A stretch of DNA of 64,000 nucleotides from assembly GCA_037039925.1 (NCBI GenBank), contig JAXRKP010000469.1, positions 163,501-227,500 on the forward strand, written 5' to 3'. Source of the DNA: Doris montereyensis. Taxonomy: Eukaryota > Mollusca > Gastropoda > Nudibranchia > Dorididae. The notes under the pieces were generated by a model that saw only the letters and a list, made by a program, of their open reading frames with translations, was not told where the DNA came from and made no database searches. Below, piece by piece: positions 12,501 through 20,935 of the stretch (positions are counted from its first letter, which is position 1; each line of letters begins with the position of its first letter). The translations under genes were made by a program, and so were the position numbers.

Positions 12501-15500
12501 GGCTCTGATTGGTCAAATCAGACGGCTAAAAAAAAGCTTTACAACGACACCCATCACTCCCCCTCCCCCCATGTCAAAGCTAAGAGCTCATCCGAGGATT
12601 TTAAAGCTTTTAAACCCTCCGTAGAGCAACAAATGTAAAAAAAATCAACACATCACTAGAAAGCCCATTCAATTTTCCACTAGAAATTACTAGTGTCATC
12701 AAATTTCGACTTTCCGAGTAAATGTGCAAGTGCTTTGGTTAACACTTCTTCAACTGAAACAGTCTTCTATTTATAGTAAGGACTGACTGAGCCATTCAGC
12801 TCGGGCCATGTGTTGCCGATTCAGTGTGTAGAGACAAATTATGCTATTTTCGCATTATTTCATCTTTTTTCATTGATAAATGCCATCTCAGTTTTGTCAG
12901 AGGTCGTTTTTGTGAGATACAGCAGCTTAACTTTGGTGTTTTGGCCCATTGACGAAACTTACAAAAATAAAAGAATTTGTAACTTTGTTACAAATTTTCC
13001 TACACAAATGATCTTGGTATCTAATTTCTCAGGAAACAAAGTTCTTTCCAGTGGTAGCAATTGTTTTCCACTGCTTACACCTGAGATTCAGGTTTTGACT
13101 ACCTACTTAAAGACAGCATGAACGATGAATACTACATTTTAAACTTTTAAACTGTTTTTAATAAAGTTTTGATACTGTTTTTTAATAAAGTTTTAATACT
13201 GTTTTTAATGAACTTTTAAACATTTACCATTTACTTGAAACTTTTCCTCCTTTAAAGCACCTAAGTGCACAGGTGTCATGAAATTTGATGCCCATAAGCC
13301 ATTACTCTATAAGAAATGAACATGCCAAATACCTCAATGGAATAAATATACTAACCATGGATTCTTTGAACTTTTAAAGATCTCCGAAATTCTTGGTGGA
13401 GCCTTCTGTGAAGGTCCTGATGAGAAAAACAAAGAGAGTCACCAGCCTATAGTCAAAATCAACAAGAACAACATTAATTGGGGAGAAAGTAGAAGATTTC
13501 ATGTTCTGTAAATTATTTCTAAAGAGACTTGGATAATAAAGAAGCCAATTGTAAAATATTTCTATATTAGAGCAAGAGCAAGTCTGTAGAGCTTTTAATG
13601 TCTTAACATTTCACACTTTCAGCGATGACAATCACAATAAACTTAATGTGATATAAAAAGCTAGACAGCGATCAAACTGGAAAATTCAACACACAAATGT
13701 TATATAATCATTATGCAAATGACTCAATTCCCTTCACTAAACGTTCATATACACAGAATTTATTTGTTGAAGTCATTTAAGGGACTAAAAGGACTAAACA
13801 GATATGTCAACACAAGCAGAATATTGATATATGCCTAATAAAAACCCTCAAAGCAAACCAAACCTGTGATTTTCTAGCCGTGACATGTTTCCCCCCTTTG
13901 CTAAAATGTCATGACAAACTCTTACCGGGATTAGGGGTTTGGGCATAGCCGACTCTCTCCGTTCTTGTAGTGGATCAAATTTCAAAAGGAGAGATCCTCG
14001 ATTCCTTTGACCTGCCTGAAAATACGATGATGATTAAGGCAATGATGGACAAACTAGCAAAATGCAAATCCTGCAACATTTTTTATTTTTGATGATAGTA
14101 GTTTGAAACGCTACGTAATCAACAGTAATAACAGTGGACAGTCTTATCAACCGTCAACTGACTATTCCATTTCGCACATCACGTCATCGAAAGCGCGAGA
14201 AGGCTGCAAGCTCAAGAGACTCTTAACAGCGAGGTATGAGATTACACAACAAAATTCACCATTCGCCCTGGTGGCAAAGCGGTAAAAGGCTGCCGTCCTT
14301 TCAGCAGCCCCATTTCACAGCAAAGACAGTTACACGCGGTCTGGTCTCTCAGTGTCGAGACATTTATTTATTCAGTTCCTGGAAGCTAAATTTGTTTTAG
14401 AATTATGTTTTAACAAACAAAAGTTCAAAAGTACAAAACAAATGTCTTTCAACTATTTAGCAGTTTTGACAAACACATATCATTCAACTATTTAGCAGTT
14501 TTGACAAACACATATCATTCAACTATTTAGCAGTTTTGACAAACACATATCATTCAACTATTTAGCAGTTTTGACAAACACATATCATTCAACTATTTAG
14601 CAGTTTTGACAAACACATATCATTCAACTTTTAGCAGTTTTGACAAACACATATCATTCAACTACTTAGCCATGTAATTAAACAAGAAGTCTTCATTCCT
14701 CATCAGAAGTACTCACAGTTGATGCAAAAGTTTTTTCTAAGTTATCAAAGAAATTGGGATCATTGAAGGCTGAGGAAGGAATGAAATAGAATTATGAGAT
14801 GCAACAGAATGCCTGAAATGAAACAGAACGTATGAAACGAAACAGAATGTATGAATTGAAACAGAACACATGAGATGAAACAATGTATGAAATGAAACAA
14901 AATGTATAAAATAAAACAGAATATATGAAATGAAAAAGAACACATGAGACGAAACAATGTATGAAATGAAACAAAATATATAAAATAAAACAAAATATGT
15001 AAAATAAAAAAAGAACACATGAGATGAAACATGTATGAAATGAAACAAAATGTATAAAATAAAACAGAATATATGAGATGAAACAATGTATGAAATGAAA
15101 TAGAATGTACAAATTAAAACAGAATGTATGAAGTGAAATAGACTGTACAAATTAAAAAAGAATGTATGAAATGAAATAGAATGTATGAAATGAAATAGAA
15201 TGTATAAAATAAAACAGAATATATGAGATGAAACAATGTATGAAATGAAATAGAACGTATAAAATAAAACAGAATATATGAGATGAAACAATGTATGAAA
15301 AGAAACAAAATATATAAAATAAAACAGAATGTATGAAATGAAAGAGAATATATAAAATAAAACAGAATATATGAAATGAAATAGAATATATAAAATAAAA
15401 CAATATATGAGATAAAACAATATATGAAAAGAAACAATGTATAAAATAAAACAGAATGTATGAAATGAAAGAGAATATATAAAATAAAACAGAATGTATG

Positions 15501-18500
15501 AAATGAAAGAGAATGTATAAAATAAAACAATGTATAAAATAAAACAATGTATAAAATAAAACAGAATGTATAAAAAAAACCCAGAATGTATGAAATGAAA
15601 GAGAATGTATAAAATAAAACAGAATGTATAAAATGAAACAGAATGTATTAAATAATCTTATTACAGTGATAACATCAAATCCTCCACCCAAACTCATGAC
15701 AATTAGAAGAGGGGCAGCTGAAGGCCACCACTAATCTCTGACACCATTTTTGCCATCACAACATAACATAGTTGCCAACCTTTTCAAATAAAAAAACTCC
15801 AAAAGACTCTGACATTACAAACAGATTCTAACCTGCACGACAGCCTGTAATTTTAATATTTCAGAAAACATTAATAACTGAAATCCTAACTCATCCCCCC
15901 CCCCCACGGTAAAATACAAGTCTACTGATCACTGGCCTTTTTGGCCAGCTAAGAATGGCATTTCCAGGCTTTCACACAAATCTCCTTGAGGCTGTCATTA
16001 ACTTATGGTCTCTTAAGTAAAACACTAAACAAACAGTTACCCCTGATATACATACTTTTCCAGGTAAAATTACAGAATCAAAGGAAGACAAGTTCTTAAA
16101 ACAATTCATAAATACTGGTTGGTAGCTATGATTGAAAGTATGAAAGAAATGTCCATCTATAAACACTGTCAGATGCAAAAAAATACAGCAGGCTGTGATA
16201 TGAAACTGTGATTTGATTTAAATGACAACGAAGCTGAGTTTTTGAATTTTTAAGAAAACACCATACAATTTTATATGCATCTACACACTTCATTATAATA
16301 AAATGTTTTACCTTCTGAAGCTTCAATGAACTGCTCATTGTCAAACTCCCTTTGGCCTTAATTTCATTTCATCAATGTTTTTTTCTTTTGCAGGAGAACT
16401 TATTGACTGGCTTCTCACAGTGAATACATTTTCCCCAATTGTCTCCATCTCTTTTGCAGGAGAATTGCAAAGTTGAGTTTTGGACTGGAATGGAACTTCT
16501 AGAGTTTCTGTCTCTTTTGTTGGGGAATTGATGACCTGAATTTTGGTCTCGAATGGGTCTTCTTCTAGAGTTTTTGTCTCTTTTGTTGGGGAATTGATGA
16601 GCTGAGTTTTGGTCTGGAATGGATCTTCTTCTAGAGTTTTTGTCTCTTTTGTTGGGGCATTGATGAGCTGAATTTTGGTCTTGAATGGATCTTCTTCTAG
16701 AGTTTCTGTCTCTTTTGTTGGGGAATTGATGACCTGAATTTTGGTTTGAATGGGTCTTCTTCTAGAGTTTTTGTCTCTTTTGTTGGGGAATTGATGAGCT
16801 GAGTTTTGGTCTGAATGGATCTTCTTCTAGAGTTTTTGTCTCTTTTGTTGGGGCATTGATGAGCTGAGTTTTGGTCTTGAATGGATCTTCTTCTAGAGTT
16901 TTTGTCTCTTTTGTTGGGGAATTGATGAGCTGAGTTTTGGTCTTGAATGGATCTTCTAGAGTTTCTGTCTCTTTTGTTGGTGAATTGATGAGCTGAATTT
17001 TGGTCTTGAATGGATCTTCTTCTAGAGTTTCTGTCTCTTTTGTTGGGGAATTGATGAGCTGAATTTTGGTCTTGAATGGATCTTCTAGAGTTTCTGTCTC
17101 TTTTGTTGGGGAATTGATGAGCTGAATTTTGGTCTTGAATGGATCTTCTTCTAGAGTTTCTGTCTCTTTTGTTGGGGAATTGATGAGCTGAGTTTTGGTC
17201 TTGAATGGATCTTCTTCTATAGTTTCTGTCTCTTTTGTTGGGGAATTGATGACCTGAGTTTTTGTCTTAAATGGATCTTCTTCTAGAGTTTCTGTCTCTT
17301 TTGTTGGTGAAATGATGACCTGAGTTTTTTGTCTTGAATAGATCTTCTTCTAGAGCTTCTGTCTCTTTTGTTGGTGAATTGATGAGCTGAATTTTGGTCT
17401 TGAATGGATCTTCTTCTAGAGTTTCTGTCTCTTTTGTTGGGGAATTGATGAGCTGAATTTTGGTCTTGAATGGATCTTCTTCTAGAGTTTCTGTCTCTTT
17501 TGTTGGGGAATTGATGAGCTGAATTTTGGTCTTGAATGGATCTTCTTCTAGAGTTTCTGTCTCTTTTGTTGGGGAATTGATGACCTGAATTTTGGTCTTG
17601 AATGGATCTTCTTCTAGAGTTTCTGTCTCTTTTGTTGGTGAATTGATGAGCTGAATTTTGGTCTTAAATGGTCTTCTTCTAGAGTTTCTGTCTCTTTTGT
17701 TGGGGAATTGATGACCTGAGTTTTTGTCTTGAATGGATCTTCTTCTAGAGTTTCTGTCTCTTTTGTTGGGGAATTGATGACCTGAGTTTTTGGTCTTGAA
17801 TGGATCTTCTTGAAGGGTTTCTGTCTCTTTTGTTGGGGAATTCATGACCTGAGTTTTTGTCTTAAATGGATCTTCTTCTAGAGTTTCTGTCTCTTTTGTT
17901 GGTGAATTGATGACCTGAGTCTTGTTCTTGAATAGATCTTCTTCTAAGAGTTTCTGTCTCTTTTGTTGGGGAATTGATGACCTGAGTTTTGGTCTTGAAT
18001 GGGTCTTCTAGAGTTCCTGTCTCTTTTGTTGGGTGAATTGATGAGCTGAGTTTTTGTCTTGAATGGATCTTCTTCTAGAGTTTCTGTTTCTTTTGTTGGG
18101 GAATTGATGACCTGAGTTTTGGTCTTGAATGGGTCTTCTAGAGTTTCTGTCTCTTTTGTTGGTGAATTGATGAGCTGAATTTTGGTCTTAAATGGGTCTT
18201 CTTCTAGAGTTTCTGTCTCTTTTGTTGGGGAATTGATAACCTGAGTTTTGGTCTTGAATGGATCTTCTTCTAGAGTTTCTGTCTCTTTTGTTGGTGAATT
18301 GATGACCTGAGTTTTGGTCTTGAATGGATCTTCTTCTAGAGTTTTTGTCTCTTTTGTTGGGGAATTGATGAGCTGAGTTTTGGTCTTGAATGGGTCTTCT
18401 TCTAGAGTTTTCTGTCTCTTTTGTTGGTGAATTGATGAGCTGAATTTTGGTTTTGAATGGGTCTTCTTCTAGAGTTTCTGTCTCTTTTGTTGGGGAATTG

Positions 18501-20892
18501 ATGAGCTGAGTTTTGGTCTTGAATGGATCTTCTTCTAGAGTTTTCTGTCTCTTTTGTTGGGGAATTGATGAGCTGAGTTTTGGTCTTGAATGGATCTTCT
18601 TCTAGAGTTTCTGTCTCTTTTGTTGGGGAATTGATGAGCTGAGTTTTGGTCTTGAATGGATCTTCTTCTAGAGTTTCTGTCTCTTTTGTTGGGGAATTGA
18701 TGAGCTGAATTTTTGGTCTAGAGTTTTGAATGGAATTCTTTTGGTCTTGAATGGATCTTTTCTAGAGTTTGTCTTTTGTTGGTGAATTGATGAGCTGAAT
18801 TTTGGTCTTGAATGGATCTTCTTCTAGAGTTTCTGATTCTTTAGTTGGTGAATTGACAAGTTGAGTTTTGGTCTTGAATGGATCTTCTTCTAGAGTTTCT
18901 GTCTCTTTTGTTGTGGAATTGATGAGCTGAGTTTTGGTCTTGAATGGATCTTCTTCTAGAGTTTCTGTCTCTTTTGTTGGGGAATTGATGAACTGAGTTT
19001 TGGTCTTGAATGGATCTTCTTCTAGAGTTTCTGTCTCTTTTGTTGGGGAATTGATGAGCTGAGTTTTGGTCTTGAATGGATCTTCTTCTAGAGTTTCTGT
19101 CTCTTTTGTTGGGGAATTGATGAGCTGTGTTTTGGTCTTGAATGGATCTTCTTCTAGAGTTTCTGTTTCTTTTGTTGGGAAATTGATGAGCTGAGTTTTA
19201 GTCTTGAATGGGTCTTCTTCTAGAGTTTCTGTTCTTTTGTTGGGGAATTGATGAGTTGAATTTTGGTCTTGAATGGATCTTCTTCTAGAGTTTCTGATTC
19301 TTTAGTTGGTGAATTGACAAGTTGAGTTTTGGTCTTGAATGGATCTTCTTCTAGAGTTTCTGTCTCTTTTGTTGGGGAATTGATGAGTTGAATTTTGGTC
19401 TTGAATGGATCTTCTTCTAGAGTTTCTGATTCTTTAGTTGGTGAATTGACAAGTTGAGTTTTGGTCTTGAATGGATCTTCTTCTAGAGTTTCTGTCTCTT
19501 TTGTTGGTGAATTGATGAGTTGAATTTTGGTCTTGAATGGATCTTCTACTAGAGTTTCTGATTCTTTAGTTGGTGAATTGACAAGCTGAGTTTTGGTCTT
19601 GAATGGATCTTCTCCGAGAGTTTTGTCTCTTTTGTTGGGAATTGATGAGTTGAATTTTGGTCTTAAATGGATCTTCTTCTAGAGTTTCTGTCTCTATTGC
19701 TGGGGAATCGATGAGCTGAGTTTTGGTCTTGAATGGATCTTCTTCTAGAGTTTCTGTCTCTTTTGTTGGGGAATTGATGAGTTGAATTTTGGTCTTGAAT
19801 GGATCTTCTTCTAGAGTTTCTGATTCTTTAGTTGGTGAATTGACAAGTTGAGTTTTGGTCTTACACGGATCTTCTGGAGTTTCTGGTTGACTTGTTGAGA
19901 ATTTACAAGTTGAGTTTTGGTCTTGAATGGATCTTCTAGAGTTTCTGTCTCTATTGTTGGGGAATTGATGACCTGAGCTTTGGTCTTGAATGGGTCTTCT
20001 TCTAGAGTTTCTGATTCTTTAGTTGGTGAATTGACAAGTTGAGTTTTGGTCTTACACGGATCTTCTAGAGTTTCTGGTTCTTGTTGGAGAATTAGAGTTT
20101 TCTGGATCTTCTAGAGTTTCTGGTTGACTTGTTGGAGAATTGATTAGCTGAGTTTTGGGCTTGAATGGATCTTCGTCTATTACTTTAGTTTCCCTTTGCC
20201 AGAGAATTGATCAAGTGGGTCTTTGGTGTGGTCACACATGCACCAAGGAACCCATTTTGAGAGTTGTCTTTCAAATCTATAGCATTTTGAGAGTTGTCTT
20301 CCAATTCTACAGTCTCATCCACTCCAGCCAATGCTCCATTTTCAAAGGCATCAGACGCATCAAAAAATTCCTGGTCCTCGTTGTCATCTTCATTCAACTG
20401 GTCCGTGTTTTTTCGCAAGAGTTCATCATTTGGTGAGTTTTCCTTATTATCTGATGTGGAGGACGAAGGGGGAGAAATCTTGAGGTCATTCAAAACATCG
20501 GCTAAATCATCAACGTCATCCTTTGTTCCAACATTGGGCCTAACATTCAACGGCGTCTTGGTTGCAAATTCAGTATTGTCTTCTCTCAGCGATGGAGACA
20601 GTCTGAAGAATACACATAAGAAAAAGTATGAGAGGAGATGGACAGAGAGGAAATAAATACAATATAATATGGCTCCATGATCACATGACCTAATTTGCAT
20701 ATTTGACGATACCTAAATCAAAGCTAATCCATTACTCTGTCTTCCAAATATCATTCACCTAGCTTATAAACTTATGGAGATATGTCTTTCCCCCCCCCCC
20801 AACCATACCCACTTTTACCAAGAGAAAAAAGGAGAGAGAATTAGGGGGAAGGAGGGACGGAGGGAGAGAGGGAAGAGAGAGAGGGAGGGAGG

Positions 20893-20935
<43 letters not shown>

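Noticed and set aside
14737..15697. Several overlapping minus-strand open frames of 100-230 codons rich in F, Y, I, S, H
   Set aside because: They are translations of the AT-rich array in TACC intron 3; all three frames stay open because the words lack stops.
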